Assembly (NCBI RefSeq): GCF_022549215.1
Contig: NZ_JAKZFC010000001.1
Location: 1,054,001-1,118,000, forward strand
Length of the DNA stretch: 64,000 nucleotides
Origin: Solibacillus palustris
GTDB lineage: Bacteria > Bacillota > Bacilli > Bacillales_A > Planococcaceae
Direction: 5' to 3'
Shown here: positions 43,531 through 53,311 of the stretch, in pieces
Layout: each line of letters opens with the position of its first letter
Position numbering within the stretch: position 1 is the stretch's first letter
Program-made: the position numbers and the translations under genes
Notes under the pieces: model-generated
What the model was told of the DNA's origin: nothing
Databases searched by the model: none
What the model saw: the letters and a program-made list of their open reading frames with translations, nothing else

Positions 43531-46245
43531 TTATTCTCCATCATCCGTAGTACCATCGTCTGTACCTGGTGTGGTAGGATCAGTTGGTTGTGTTGGTGGT
43601 GGAGTAGTTTCATCTGGAACTTCCGTGTTACCGTTGCCATTACCATTGTTACCGTTACCGTTACCGTTACCATTGCCATTGCCATTGCCATTGCCATTGC
43701 CATTGCCATTGTTACCGTTACCGTTACCGTTACCATTATTACCGTTATCGGTAGAATCATTTGGATTTTCTGGTTGGCTTGGTTTTTCGTTATTGTCGTC
43801 TGGTTCTTCGGGCTTTGTAGGTTCTTCCACGACTGGTTCACCTTCAACAAATAATGTTACAGATGCTGGATCACTGCGTAAATCACCTGAAATTGCAGTT
43901 ACTGTAAAGTTATATGTTTTTCCTTTTTCAATACCTGGAATTTGAGCAGTAGTAGCACTTGATGTTGCTACGACACTAGAAGCCCCACCTTCAACGCTCA
44001 TTTTCACTTCATATGTGACTGGATCTAAATTTTCACCGTTTTCATCCGTACCTTCTGTAAGTGAAGGGTGTGTCCATGATAAGTCTGCAAGCTGTGCCAC
44101 TTCATTGAATGTTGCAGTTAGACCTGTTGGAGCATCCAACGTTTGTGGAACATATTCTTCTGAATATTCAGTTGGTTGTGTACCTTTAACAAAAAGTTCT
44201 TTGCTACGCATATTTGATGGTGTGTAGCTGGTTGCTAATTGTAAAGGTTTTGACCCAATCACAACATCTGCAGACACAACCGAGCTTGGCTGTTTAAATG
44301 AAGATGATGGATTGTTGCGATCTAAATCAGTCATAATTGATTTGAATAAATATTGAGGCATCCAGCGTTCGTCCCAAGTCGTGATGGCATCTTTTCGCTT
44401 TGAATACCCGCCCCAAATGGCAATCGAGTAGTTCGTTGAGTAGCCAGCAAACCATGAATCTGGTACAGAACCACGTTTTAAATTAAATTTACTAAATTCA
44501 TCTGAAGAATAGTTAGTAGTTCCTGTTTTCCCAGCGATATCAACGCCAGAAACTGCAGCACGTGGTGCAGAGGCATTACGCTTGTTACTGACAACATCAC
44601 GTAAAATATCTGTCACCATATAAGCTGTATAATCACTCATTGCAATTTTTGGTTCTGGTTTATAAGATTTTGATGTTTTACCATCACGGAATACGATTTT
44701 TGAAATCGAATGTGCGTCGTTATACGTGCCGTTATTACCAAATGCTGCATAAGATGCAGCCATTTGAATTGGTGACATTGTTACATGACCGCCACCGATT
44801 GCATCTGACTCTACTAGGCTATCCGTTTTAATCCCTAAGTTTGCAATAAATTGCTGTGCACGATCTGCGCCAACTTCTTTAAATGCCTTAACTGCTGGGA
44901 TATTTCGAGATGCATACAATGCTTCACGTGCTGTCATCGGACCTAAGTACTTGCTATCCCAGTTTGTGATAACTTGTTTTGATCCTGTGTAATTCATAGG
45001 TTCATCGACCAATGTTTGACCTGTAGACCATTTTAAATGCTCGATTGCTGGACCGTAATCAATTAAAGGTTTAATTGTCGAACCTGGAGAGCGGGATGAG
45101 TTGTCATAGGCAAAGTTATAGTTAAAGCCTTTATAGTTACGACCACCACCAATGGCACGAAGTTCACCTGTTTGTGTATCGACAACTGCAACACCCGCTT
45201 CAATGTTTTCAGTAGGGAAGTTGCTGTCGTTATTCATGACATTTTCTACGATTGTTTGTGCTTGTGGATCAAGCGTTGTGTATACTTTAATCCCTTCAGC
45301 AATTAATTCACCATCGCCCTTTTCCTCTAGCTCTGATAATACAACGTCTAAAAACGCAGGGTATTTCGTTTCGAGATTGGCCACACGTTGTTCTTCAGGA
45401 ATTAAGCCAGCTGTAATATCTACGGCTTTTGCTTCATCCGCTTGAGCTTGTGTAATTTTGTTGTGTTGTACCATTAAAGAAAGGACAATATTACGACGTT
45501 TTTCAGCATTTTCTGGTTTTTTGTATGGGTTAAAGTTATTTGGGCTTTGTGGCATACCCGCTAATTGAGCAGATTCTGCTAATGTTAATTCGCTTAATTC
45601 TTTGCCATAAAATTCTTTAGCCGCTGTTCCGAATCCATAAATTCGACCAGACATTAATATTTTATTGAAGTACATTTCAAAAATTTCTTCTTTTGAATAT
45701 TGGCGTTCTAGCTGCACAGCAAGCCATGCCTCTTGTGCTTTACGCTCTAATTTTTTCTCATTTGTAAAGAATGAATTTTTGACAACTTGCTGTGTAATTG
45801 TACTCGCACCTTGCGCACCAAAGCCGTCTCGGAGGTTGGCAAATACCGCACCACCTAAACGCCATAAATCGACACCGAAATGTTCAAAGAAACGAGAATC
45901 TTCTGTTGCAATGATGGCATCGATCATTTGTTGTGGAATATCTTCATATTTGACATATTCACGATTTTCTGCCCCTATTTTTGCAAATAGCTCTCCATTC
46001 ACATCGTAAAACTCAGAAGATATAGGGTCTTTTAATAATTCCTCGTCTAATTCTGGTGCTTTGCTTACGTAGTAGCCAAATAATGCGGCTCCACTCGCTA
46101 AACCTAACCCTCCGATTAAGACAATGGTTAACACGATGCGTTTAATCCATTTTCCAGCGGATGTTTTATTTTTAGTTTTTTTTGCTTTTTGTTGTGATTG
46201 ACGTTCACGCTTAATATCTTCACGTGTTCTTCTTTTTTCCGTCAC
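43531..46245 (-). CDS. ponA: Class A penicillin-binding protein 1 (PBP1A/1B type)
   Basis: 904 residues from GTG 46245, which has GTGAGGAG 7 bases upstream and begins one base after the recU stop; the ATG at 46266 would lie inside recU. Short basic cytoplasmic head, one helix (about 33-58), GT51 glycosyltransferase with TEDSRFFEH (Glu115), then the transpeptidase with S389-T-I-K392, S446-R-N448 and K573-TGT. A fibronectin type III-like domain (about 695-795) and an acidic Pro/Asn/Gly tail follow. It polymerises and crosslinks peptidoglycan. Confidence 0.94.
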   Translation of the reverse strand: MTEKRRTREDIKRERQSQQKAKKTKNKTSAGKWIKRIVLTIVLIGGLGLASGAALFGYYVSKAPELDEELLKDPISSEFYDVNGELFAKIGAENREYVKYEDIPQQMIDAIIATEDSRFFEHFGVDLWRLGGAVFANLRDGFGAQGASTITQQVVKNSFFTNEKKLERKAQEAWLAVQLERQYSKEEIFEMYFNKILMSGRIYGFGTAAKEFYGKELSELTLAESAQLAGMPQSPNNFNPYKKPENAEKRRNIVLSLMVQHNKITQAQADEAKAVDITAGLIPEEQRVANLETKYPAFLDVVLSELEEKGDGELIAEGIKVYTTLDPQAQTIVENVMNNDSNFPTENIEAGVAVVDTQTGELRAIGGGRNYKGFNYNFAYDNSSRSPGSTIKPLIDYGPAIEHLKWSTGQTLVDEPMNYTGSKQVITNWDSKYLGPMTAREALYASRNIPAVKAFKEVGADRAQQFIANLGIKTDSLVESDAIGGGHVTMSPIQMAASYAAFGNNGTYNDAHSISKIVFRDGKTSKSYKPEPKIAMSDYTAYMVTDILRDVVSNKRNASAPRAAVSGVDIAGKTGTTNYSSDEFSKFNLKRGSVPDSWFAGYSTNYSIAIWGGYSKRKDAITTWDERWMPQYLFKSIMTDLDRNNPSSSFKQPSSVVSADVVIGSKPLQLATSYTPSNMRSKELFVKGTQPTEYSEEYVPQTLDAPTGLTATFNEVAQLADLSWTHPSLTEGTDENGENLDPVTYEVKMSVEGGASSVVATSSATTAQIPGIEKGKTYNFTVTAISGDLRSDPASVTLFVEGEPVVEEPTKPEEPDDNNEKPSQPENPNDSTDNGNNGNGNGNGNNGNGNGNGNGNGNGNGNGNGNNGNGNGNTEVPDETTPPPTQPTDPTTPGTDDGTTDDGE
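43625..43750 (-). repeat. Hexanucleotide array coding the Asn-Gly tail of PonA
   Basis: About 20 tandem six-base units of the types CATTGC, CATTAC and CGTTAC (plus strand), read on the minus strand as alternating Gly-Asn. Units of six keep the frame whatever the copy number. Confidence 0.85.
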
Positions 46246-46246
46246 G

Positions 46247-46906
46247 TTATTTCTCCTCACTTTCACAAACTGCTTTGTCTGCGATTAATACATCCACTGC
46301 TTTTAAATAATCTAGCCGAGGTAAATAGCCTTCGTGAATTTCAATTGCCTCGGTTTCAAAAAAAGTGAATGGAATCGATTTTCTACCACCATTTTTCATA
46401 TTCTCGTAGAATCGTTCCACAATTTCATATAATACGACAAAGTTGCGTTGAAGCGTACTAAAACGCACGATAAAAAACGAAATACCACGTTGATGTAGAA
46501 CCGATTTCATATGTTCCATTTGGTGTGGATGGATATTTTTCAATGGAAAGGATGTTTTACTATCCGTTTCCTTTGCTTCAAAATCGATATAGTAGCCATT
46601 GTACACACCATTATAATCCGTCGTTGAAGGCGTGCGGAAATAAGCCTCACGAATAACTGCAGCACTTCTTGCCGGATAATCTACTTTGACGATTTGGATT
46701 GGAACAGGTTTCTTGTGTATAATTGCCAATTTTTGCTGTAAATAAAACACATTTGTTTCATTTAAATCATCTTCTAAGCTTTTTCCACGGTTACTATACG
46801 AAACTTCTTTTTTTTTTGTTCCTTTTGATGCCCTCACTTTTAACTGTTTTGGCTCGTCTTCTTTCGTACCGATGTAAAGTTTACCATTTGGGTAACGTAT
46901 GACCAT
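46247..46906 (-). CDS. recU: Holliday junction resolvase RecU
   Basis: 219 residues. Endonuclease that resolves recombination junctions and modulates RecA. Recognisable family text: the N-terminal MVIRYPNGK, ADYPARSA-type VDYPARSAAVIREAYFRTPS, and the catalytic sheet GYYIDFEAKETDSKTSFPL with the D-x-E-x-K metal motif. AAGGATGG precedes the ATG. Operon with ponA (one-base gap), conserved in Bacillales. Confidence 0.95.
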   Translation of the reverse strand: MVIRYPNGKLYIGTKEDEPKQLKVRASKGTKKKEVSYSNRGKSLEDDLNETNVFYLQQKLAIIHKKPVPIQIVKVDYPARSAAVIREAYFRTPSTTDYNGVYNGYYIDFEAKETDSKTSFPLKNIHPHQMEHMKSVLHQRGISFFIVRFSTLQRNFVVLYEIVERFYENMKNGGRKSIPFTFFETEAIEIHEGYLPRLDYLKAVDVLIADKAVCESEEK

Positions 46907-47118
46907 GGAATCACCATCCTTCTTGTTACGAAAACGTACGTCAACATTTTACCATAAAGATACTAATACAAAATAATTTTAATTGTCTTTAATCTTGTTG
47001 TAATTAATAAAAATATTGCAAAAAAGCACTACTTTTAGCGAATCAGCACCAGTTTTGTCTTAGACAAAGGAATAAATAAGACTTTAGCGAATCTATTCAA
47101 AAAAAAGGGGGGAACCGA

Positions 47119-47316
47119 TTGAGTAAAATTGCATCTATCATTCGGCAAATCGACTTAGCACAAAATTTGCTTACACTACAATTTGAACAGCAACGCCTGC
47201 ATCTTTCACAACACTATTTATTGCGTACCCTTGCCGTTTATCAAAAGGTTAGCTTAGCAGAAAATAGAGAGCAAGTAAAGAATACACGTTCGTATATGAG
47301 TAGTACAAATGATTAG
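47119..47316 (+). CDS. Small hypothetical protein, 65 residues
   Basis: TTG start with AAAGGGGGGA 7 bases upstream, a strong site that supports translation. A Gln/Leu-rich helical protein (IIRQIDLAQNLLTLQFEQQR). No known domain. It lies between recU and yppE where B. subtilis has other small ypp genes, but I cannot match it to one. Confidence 0.55.
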   Translation: MSKIASIIRQIDLAQNLLTLQFEQQRLHLSQHYLLRTLAVYQKVSLAENREQVKNTRSYMSSTND

Positions 47317-47366
47317 AATTTGATACACTAAACGAAAAATGAGCTTTTAACGTTGAGGTGTATACA

Positions 47367-47735
47367 ATGCAATTAATGGATCAAACTAAAATTTTAATAC
47401 AAGAATGCGAGGCGTGTTTAACACGTTTTCAAAAAATGCGTGATGAGGATCGAGAGCCAGATTTTTTTAATGAAGTAAAGCCGCATGCAGATTCGATTCA
47501 TGCCCAATTAAAAATCTGGCAACAGCTCGCGCAAATTTGGATTTCAAAAACAGCGCCCAAAAATTTATATGTACAACAAATTGACCATGCAGCTGATGCG
47601 ATGGAGCAATTTGTTGTGCAGTCTTTTTATAAAGGCACAAGTAAAAAACGCTTCATCCAATCGATTCAATCTACGATGTATACGCTCCATTTAGTCGTAC
47701 GAAAAATTGAGGAAGGTGATGCACATGTTGAGTAA
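47367..47735 (+). CDS. yppE: DUF1798 protein YppE
   Basis: 122 residues from ATG 47367 (GAGGTG upstream; a GTG at 47358 overlaps that site). All-helical soluble protein with ECEACLTRFQKMRDEDREPDFFNEVKP and the Trp-containing LKIWQQLAQIWI helix typical of YppE. Function unknown. Overlaps the yprA start by 11 bases. Confidence 0.85.
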   Translation: MQLMDQTKILIQECEACLTRFQKMRDEDREPDFFNEVKPHADSIHAQLKIWQQLAQIWISKTAPKNLYVQQIDHAADAMEQFVVQSFYKGTSKKRFIQSIQSTMYTLHLVVRKIEEGDAHVE

Positions 47736-50010
47736 AAAACGTACGGTAAGTGAGCTATTAGCAGAATGGCAATTCGATGAGGAAATGAAACACAATATCA
47801 CGAGCATGCATACCATCGAAGCCACACCAGCTCATTATGCGGATTTCCCTGCTGAAATGCATCATTCTATTAAAAAGGCACTTCATGCACGAGATATCAA
47901 ACAGCTATATACACATCAGCGTCAAGCGTTTGACTATGCACAGCAAGATAAGCACTTTACGGCAATTACACCAACAGCATCAGGGAAATCGTATTGCTAT
48001 CATTTACCGGTGTTACAAAAAATTTTAGAAGATAAATCAAGTCGTGCAATTTATTTATTTCCAACAAAAGCGTTAGCTCAAGACCAAAAATCGGATTTAA
48101 ATGAACTAATTGAGCTAATGGACGAGGATATTTTAAGCTATACATATGATGGTGACACAGCGCCTGGTATTCGCCAAAAAATTCGTAAGGCAGGTCATAT
48201 CGTGATGACAAACCCGGATATGCTACATTCGGGCATTTTGCCGCACCATACGAAATGGGTATCGTTGTTTGAAAACTTAAAGTACATTGTGATCGATGAG
48301 TTACATTCGTATAAAGGGGTATTTGGTTCACATGTGGCACATGTCATTCGCCGATTACAGCGCATTTGTGAATTTTACGGAAGTAATCCTATTTTCATTT
48401 GTACAAGTGCGACCATTAAAAATCCAAAAGAGCTTGCCGAAAGTTTAACGAACGCGCAACATGAACTTATTTCAAAGTCAGGTGCGCCAGTAGGGAAGAA
48501 AACTTTTGTCTTTTACAATCCACCGATTATACATCCCACATTTGGTGTACGTCGGAGTGCGGTACTAGAAGTGCGTGATATTTCGAGACGTCTTTTTGAA
48601 ACGGGCATTCAAACAATTATTTTTGCGAAATCCCGTGTACGTGTGGAAATGCTTGTGACGTACTTAAAATCATTAACAACGAAAAAAATTGCTGATGAAT
48701 CCATTCAAGGTTACCGAGGTGGCTATTTACCGAGTGAGCGTCGAGAAATCGAAAAAGGTTTGCGCGATGGCAAAATTCAAATGGTCATAAGTACAAATGC
48801 GCTTGAACTAGGGGTTGATATTGGTCAATTACAAGCATGCATTATGACAGGCTACCCGGGGAATATAGCGAGTGCATGGCAACAAGCAGGGCGCGCGGGA
48901 AGACGTCAGGACGAGGCATTAATTGTTTATGTAGCTCAATCTACCGCGCTTGATCAATATGTTGTGCAGCATCCGAGCTTTATGTTAGGTAGCTCGCCTG
49001 AGGAAGCCCGTATTAATCCTGAAAACATGTTAATTTTAATGGAGCATTTAAAGTGTGCCGCTTTTGAATTGCCTTTTTCAAAGGCCGATTCATACGGTGA
49101 ATATGAGGTACAGGAGTTGCTTGCTTATTTGGAGGAAGAGGGAGTACTTGTCAAAACATCGACCAAATGGCACTGGATGAGTGAACGTTTTCCAGCGCAT
49201 GAAATTTCATTGCGTTCTGCTGCTCAGGAAAATGTCGTAATTATAGATATTTCAACGCCTAGCAATACAAAAGTAATCGGTGAAATGGATACTTACAGTG
49301 CAATGACGCTTTTACATGAAGAGGCCATTTATATTCATCAAGGGACACAATTCCAGGTGGAAAAGCTCGATTGGGATGAAAAGAAGGCATTTGTACGAGA
49401 GGTTGATGTTGATTATTTTACGGATGCCAATTTAGCGGTAGAATTAAAAGTATTAAGTGAAGACAAATCAGCAAGCTTCAGTGGTGCGACGGTTAGCTAC
49501 GGAGATGTCAGTCTGCTTGCTATTCCAACGATTTTCAAAAAAATAAAACTGCATGAAAAAAACGAGAATATTGGCTCGGGCCCAATTAACTTACCACCGA
49601 TGGAAATGCACACAAATGCAACATGGTTAAGCTTTGAAGTAGTCGAAGGTTGGAATGATGAAAGGTTGGCAGAAGCGCTTGAAGGTGCTGCACAAGCTCT
49701 AGGAAGTTTTATTCCATTATTCATTCATTGTGATCGTACCGATGTTTCAGTAGTCCCACAGGTTAAAGCTACGCACAATGAGAAGCCGACGCTGTTTATC
49801 TATGACAGCTATCCAGGTGGTATCGGGTTAAGTGAGAAGGTTTATGATATTATTTTAAGCCTTGTAGAAAGAACGTTAAAACATGTTCAATTATGTCCTT
49901 GCCCAAGTGGTTGCCCTTCATGTGTAGGACCACAAAACAGTTTAACTGACAGTCCAAAAAAAGATGCGATTAAACTATTGCAAAACTTAGCAAGTGAATT
50001 AAATAAATAA
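47725..50010 (+). CDS. mrfA: DEAD-box helicase YprA / MrfA
   Basis: 761 residues from ATG 47725, GGTG 6 bases upstream. Superfamily 2 core: TPTASGKSYCYHLP (Walker A), DELHSYKGVFG in place of DEAD, TSATI, the C-terminal motif QQAGRAGRR, then the MZB/DUF1998 zinc-binding end with four cysteines in CPCPSGCPSC. In B. subtilis MrfA with MrfB repairs mitomycin C adducts by a UvrABC-independent route. Its partner gene is 3.3 kb away here, separated by an inserted chemoreceptor and a second yprA end. Confidence 0.93.
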   Translation: MLSKKRTVSELLAEWQFDEEMKHNITSMHTIEATPAHYADFPAEMHHSIKKALHARDIKQLYTHQRQAFDYAQQDKHFTAITPTASGKSYCYHLPVLQKILEDKSSRAIYLFPTKALAQDQKSDLNELIELMDEDILSYTYDGDTAPGIRQKIRKAGHIVMTNPDMLHSGILPHHTKWVSLFENLKYIVIDELHSYKGVFGSHVAHVIRRLQRICEFYGSNPIFICTSATIKNPKELAESLTNAQHELISKSGAPVGKKTFVFYNPPIIHPTFGVRRSAVLEVRDISRRLFETGIQTIIFAKSRVRVEMLVTYLKSLTTKKIADESIQGYRGGYLPSERREIEKGLRDGKIQMVISTNALELGVDIGQLQACIMTGYPGNIASAWQQAGRAGRRQDEALIVYVAQSTALDQYVVQHPSFMLGSSPEEARINPENMLILMEHLKCAAFELPFSKADSYGEYEVQELLAYLEEEGVLVKTSTKWHWMSERFPAHEISLRSAAQENVVIIDISTPSNTKVIGEMDTYSAMTLLHEEAIYIHQGTQFQVEKLDWDEKKAFVREVDVDYFTDANLAVELKVLSEDKSASFSGATVSYGDVSLLAIPTIFKKIKLHEKNENIGSGPINLPPMEMHTNATWLSFEVVEGWNDERLAEALEGAAQALGSFIPLFIHCDRTDVSVVPQVKATHNEKPTLFIYDSYPGGIGLSEKVYDIILSLVERTLKHVQLCPCPSGCPSCVGPQNSLTDSPKKDAIKLLQNLASELNK

Positions 50011-50014
50011 ATGT

Positions 50015-50054
50015 AAAAGAGGTTGGACGCTATTGATGCATTCAACCTTTTAAA
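50015..50054 (+). terminator. Terminator after yprA
   Basis: AGGTTG pairs with CAACCT inside AAAAG.../...TTTTAAAT. Moderate stem. Confidence 0.5.
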
Positions 50055-50615
50055 TTTCCTTCTTTTATTAGATTGTAAATTAAAGGATTTCTAGACTTTT
50101 TTTGATTAAATTTTATTTGGAACGAACGGTAATCGTAAAAAAAGTGAAATTATTTCAAAAAAATATTTTGTATAAATATGGATTATTCCCCTCGATTCGC
50201 TTATAATCAACCGCGGGTATAAATTAGTTTCATTAAACAAGTGTATCTAGATAAGGAGCGAGAGAATAGCGGTTACGATGATAATAGCCCCACTGTAAGA
50301 TAAGAAAGAAAAAGCGAGTATGCATAAGTTTTTAGAAAGCTAAAACCTGTTTATCGTAATATATTGAGTATTTTATTTTTTGATTCTTTAATGTTTATTG
50401 TTGAAAAGCTATTAAATTAAATAAATAGCCTATCATCGTAACAAGGGGTTGACGAATGGTGAAGGAAGTACTCAAGGCTCAAAGAGACAGTTGTTTTACT
50501 TATATTTTCACTTGGTAATCGTACTTCGAATGTGGCTAGAACGATTATCAATATGCAACTACTACATTTGGTGATGAACCAAATAAAATGAAATTATTAG
50601 GAAAGTGGTAAGGAT
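50055..50615. other. Intergenic region before the chemoreceptor gene
   Basis: About 560 A/T-rich bases without an ORF. GAAGTAC (50464) can pair with GTACTTC (50521) over a 50-base span upstream of the gene, but I see no known riboswitch core. Nothing else identified. Confidence 0.4.
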
Positions 50616-52316
50616 ATGAATAGCTTAAAAACAAAAATGGTAGCGGTGTTTTCTGTGTTAATTATACTAATGGGGGGTTCTATTGGTTTTCTGGTTATTC
50701 AATCCTCTTCTAAATTAGTCATTCAATCCATAAGTAAGCAAGCGACTAAAATAGGTGAATATACTCTTAGTCAAATGGATGCAGAAAAATATAGTGTGAT
50801 TATAAAAGACAGAAAAGAAAACGATTATTTTAATCAATTACAAGACAAGTTTGAGGAAATAAGCGTAGCAAATGATTTGAATTATCTTTATACAATGAGC
50901 AGAGAGAAAACAGACAATGGATATGAATATTTTTATGTTATTACAGGGGATGCGGTTGCATTAGGTGATATTGAAGAAAACGGTGCAGAGTATGACAAGA
51001 TGGTGCAAACTTTTGAGACAGGACAAACAAGTGAACCTGAAATATCCTCTGACGATTTCGGGAATTTACTTTCAATATACATACCAATTAAGGATAAATC
51101 CGGGGAAGTTATTAGTGTATTAGGCGTGGATTACAATGCAACAGATATTATCAATTTAGAGAAACAGAATGCTTTGGAAATGGTTCTACTTACAGGTGTT
51201 TTTCTGATTATTAGTATAATTATTATTTTTATATTTTCTAAAATAGTCACTAAACCTTTAGAAAGTTTAACGAAGCAAGCAAAGAAAATTTCTGAAGGAG
51301 ACTTAAATTTCCAGGTTAAAACGGAAGGCAAGGATGAAATAAGTGCATTGTCACGTTCATTTGAAAAAATGGTTGTCGACCTAAGAGAAATTATTGCAGA
51401 TATTAATTCAACAACAGTTACAATGAATGATACGACACAAGAGCTCAGCCAATTTGTGAAAACAACTGAAGAAGCTTCGGGTAATATTACACAATCAATG
51501 GAAGAAACAGCTATAGGAATTGAAAAGCAATCCGAAGAAGTGAATAATATTTTAGAAATGATGTCAAATATGATGACTTTTCTACATGAAGGAGTTGCCC
51601 AAGTAAAGAGAACTGTTGAAAATGCCAAAATTTCAACGGATACAGCACAAAAGGGTAAGGAATCAATGCGTGAGGCCACAGTTCAACTTCATGAGTTAAT
51701 TAAAACTGTAGAATCTGCAACTGGAACGGTTCAAAGTTTAGCCAAGCGTTCCGATGAGGTCGGAGAAATTATTAATGTAATTTCTGACATTGCAAATCAA
51801 ACGAATTTACTTGCTTTAAATGCAGCAATTGAGGCGGCAAGAGCAGGGGAAAATGGAAAAGGTTTTGCCGTTGTGGCAGATGAAGTTCGAAAACTGGCTG
51901 AGCAATCTCAATCAGCTGCCAATAAAATAATTGATTTAATTGAATCTATCCAAAAAGAGACGAATGAAACAGTGGTTAAGATGGAACAAAACTTGAAGGC
52001 TGTTCAGAAGCAAGAGCAATTGATTGACCAAGGAGACGAAGCCTTAAATGTGATTGTTAACATGGTAGGGCAAACGGAAAAAGATACGAGTCAGATTGAA
52101 GTTGTCTTTAATGATCTTCAAAAAGATTCTCAAAAAGTTTTGGAAGCCTTAGAAACTATCTCAGCTGTCATTGAAGAAAATACAGCGGTTACGGAGGAAG
52201 TAGCTTCAGCTTCAAAAGATCAATCAACCGTAATTAGCCGCATTGTCGAAAATGTGCATAAAGTTGAAGGAATATCTAAAGTTCTTAAAAATAAAGTAGA
52301 TAAGTTTAAAATATAA
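50616..52316 (+). CDS. Methyl-accepting chemotaxis protein
   Basis: 566 residues. One helix at about 7-29, an extracellular sensor region to about 187 (dCache-like in length, with [20 protein letters not shown] and GVDYNATD), a second helix (about 190-210), HAMP ([18 protein letters not shown]) and a long cytoplasmic coiled coil. Its tip holds the conserved hairpin [21 protein letters not shown] followed by [15 protein letters not shown]. It signals to CheA/CheW. It is placed between yprA and yprB, a non-syntenic insertion. Ligand unknown. Confidence 0.93.
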   Translation: MNSLKTKMVAVFSVLIILMGGSIGFLVIQSSSKLVIQSISKQATKIGEYTLSQMDAEKYSVIIKDRKENDYFNQLQDKFEEISVANDLNYLYTMSREKTDNGYEYFYVITGDAVALGDIEENGAEYDKMVQTFETGQTSEPEISSDDFGNLLSIYIPIKDKSGEVISVLGVDYNATDIINLEKQNALEMVLLTGVFLIISIIIIFIFSKIVTKPLESLTKQAKKISEGDLNFQVKTEGKDEISALSRSFEKMVVDLREIIADINSTTVTMNDTTQELSQFVKTTEEASGNITQSMEETAIGIEKQSEEVNNILEMMSNMMTFLHEGVAQVKRTVENAKISTDTAQKGKESMREATVQLHELIKTVESATGTVQSLAKRSDEVGEIINVISDIANQTNLLALNAAIEAARAGENGKGFAVVADEVRKLAEQSQSAANKIIDLIESIQKETNETVVKMEQNLKAVQKQEQLIDQGDEALNVIVNMVGQTEKDTSQIEVVFNDLQKDSQKVLEALETISAVIEENTAVTEEVASASKDQSTVISRIVENVHKVEGISKVLKNKVDKFKI

Positions 52317-52517
52317 CGGACATACACCTTGTCCTTTTCTATGATTTCAATGGTTGGGGAATGCAAGTGGAAAACAATCAAATAAATCTAACTTTTCGTC
52401 GTAGTAGGTTTCAGACTTTAGTAAGAAATGAAAAGTTTTGATTTGGGAATGATAAGTTGGCGTGCAAGTAAATTTTAATATTTTACCTATAGATACATTC
52501 TTGGGTAGTATAGGGAG

Positions 52518-52548
52518 AGTACTGTTCAATTTGAGCAGTGCTTTTTTC
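52518..52548 (+). terminator. Terminator-like hairpin
   Basis: AGTACTGTTCAA and TTGAGCAGTGCT form a 12-pair stem (two G-T) with a one-base nominal loop, followed by a T run. It lies 200 bases after the chemoreceptor gene. Confidence 0.65.
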
Positions 52549-52550
52549 CT

Positions 52551-52846
52551 TTTAGGTAAATAGATTGCAATGTTGTGTTTACCTCTAAAAACCATATTAG
52601 ACATGTATTTATAGTAAACTGTAAACAATTTAAACGATAATAAAGTGTGAAGTGAAAATTTGTAAATTAGATAGGCATATATTGGATATGTAACCAAAAT
52701 ACGCCTATACACTTATAAATTATGGAACTCTTGTTCTTTGTGTTTACTTTGTTTACTGTTCAATTTATTGTTATTATAAAGGTGAGAATATCTAGTATTA
52801 AGATGAATAGAGATGTCCCTATATTTTGTGTTGAAACATGAATTGC
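52551..52846. other. Intergenic stretch between the chemoreceptor and the yprA remnant
   Basis: About 300 A/T-rich bases. No ORF, hairpin or repeat that I can support. Confidence 0.4.
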
Positions 52847-53307
52847 AATAAAATTCGCTTCATCACGCATGATAATATTGGCTCCGGTCCCATTTCGATT
52901 CCAACAATGGAGCATACGAATGCCACTTGGATGAGCTTTGATTTACCTGAAAACTGGACAGAAGAACAACTGACGGATGCCTTAACAGGAGCTGCCTATG
53001 CAATCAGTAGCTTTGTGCCTCTATTTATTCATTGCGACCGTTCGGATATTTCGGTTGTGCCGCAAGTAAAGGCCATTCATAACGAAAAGCCGACGCTACT
53101 TATCTATGATAGTTATCCTGGTGAAATTGGCTTAAGTGAGCGAGTGTATGATGTACTGTTGCCATTATTAGAAAAAACAAAGCAGCATGTCTTTTATGTC
53201 CTTGTGAGCATGGCTGCCCGGCATGTATTGGTGCACAGGATACGTTAGGTGAAAGCAAAAAACAAGTCATCAAAGTATTAACAACATTAATCAACGAAAT
53301 GATGTGA
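52847..53307 (+). pseudogene. 3' remnant of a second yprA (mrfA) copy with a frameshift
   Basis: The translated frame from about 52847 matches the C-terminal end of the YprA encoded at 47725-50010 (NIGSGPI, HTNATW, IPLFIHCDR-like VPLFIHCDR, SVVPQVKA, HNEKPTL, IYDSYPG), about 70% identical by my count over 105 residues. A shift near 53190-53195 is needed to recover LLCPCEHGCPACIGAQ and the rest of the zinc end, stopping at 53307. No helicase core precedes it. It ends 4 bases before yprB, the place where yprA ends in B. subtilis, and supplies the yprB ribosome site. Confidence 0.88.
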
Positions 53308-53311
53308 AGGC

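Noticed and set aside
43625-43750. Tandem array as a CRISPR
   Set aside because: Units are six bases with no spacers, and the array is inside a coding frame.
43528-43854. Overlapping ORFs on both strands through the hexamer array, some with Ile/Val or Leu/Pro repeats
   Set aside because: They mirror the six-base repeats of ponA. No ribosome sites, and repeats of length six keep all frames open.
50440-50560. Cyclic-di-GMP riboswitch before the chemoreceptor
   Set aside because: A long-range pairing exists, but the conserved GEMM core is absent.
52347-52712. Minus-strand ORF of 121 codons after the chemoreceptor
   Set aside because: Composition is that of translated A/T-rich DNA, with no ribosome site and no motif; a plus-strand terminator lies inside it.
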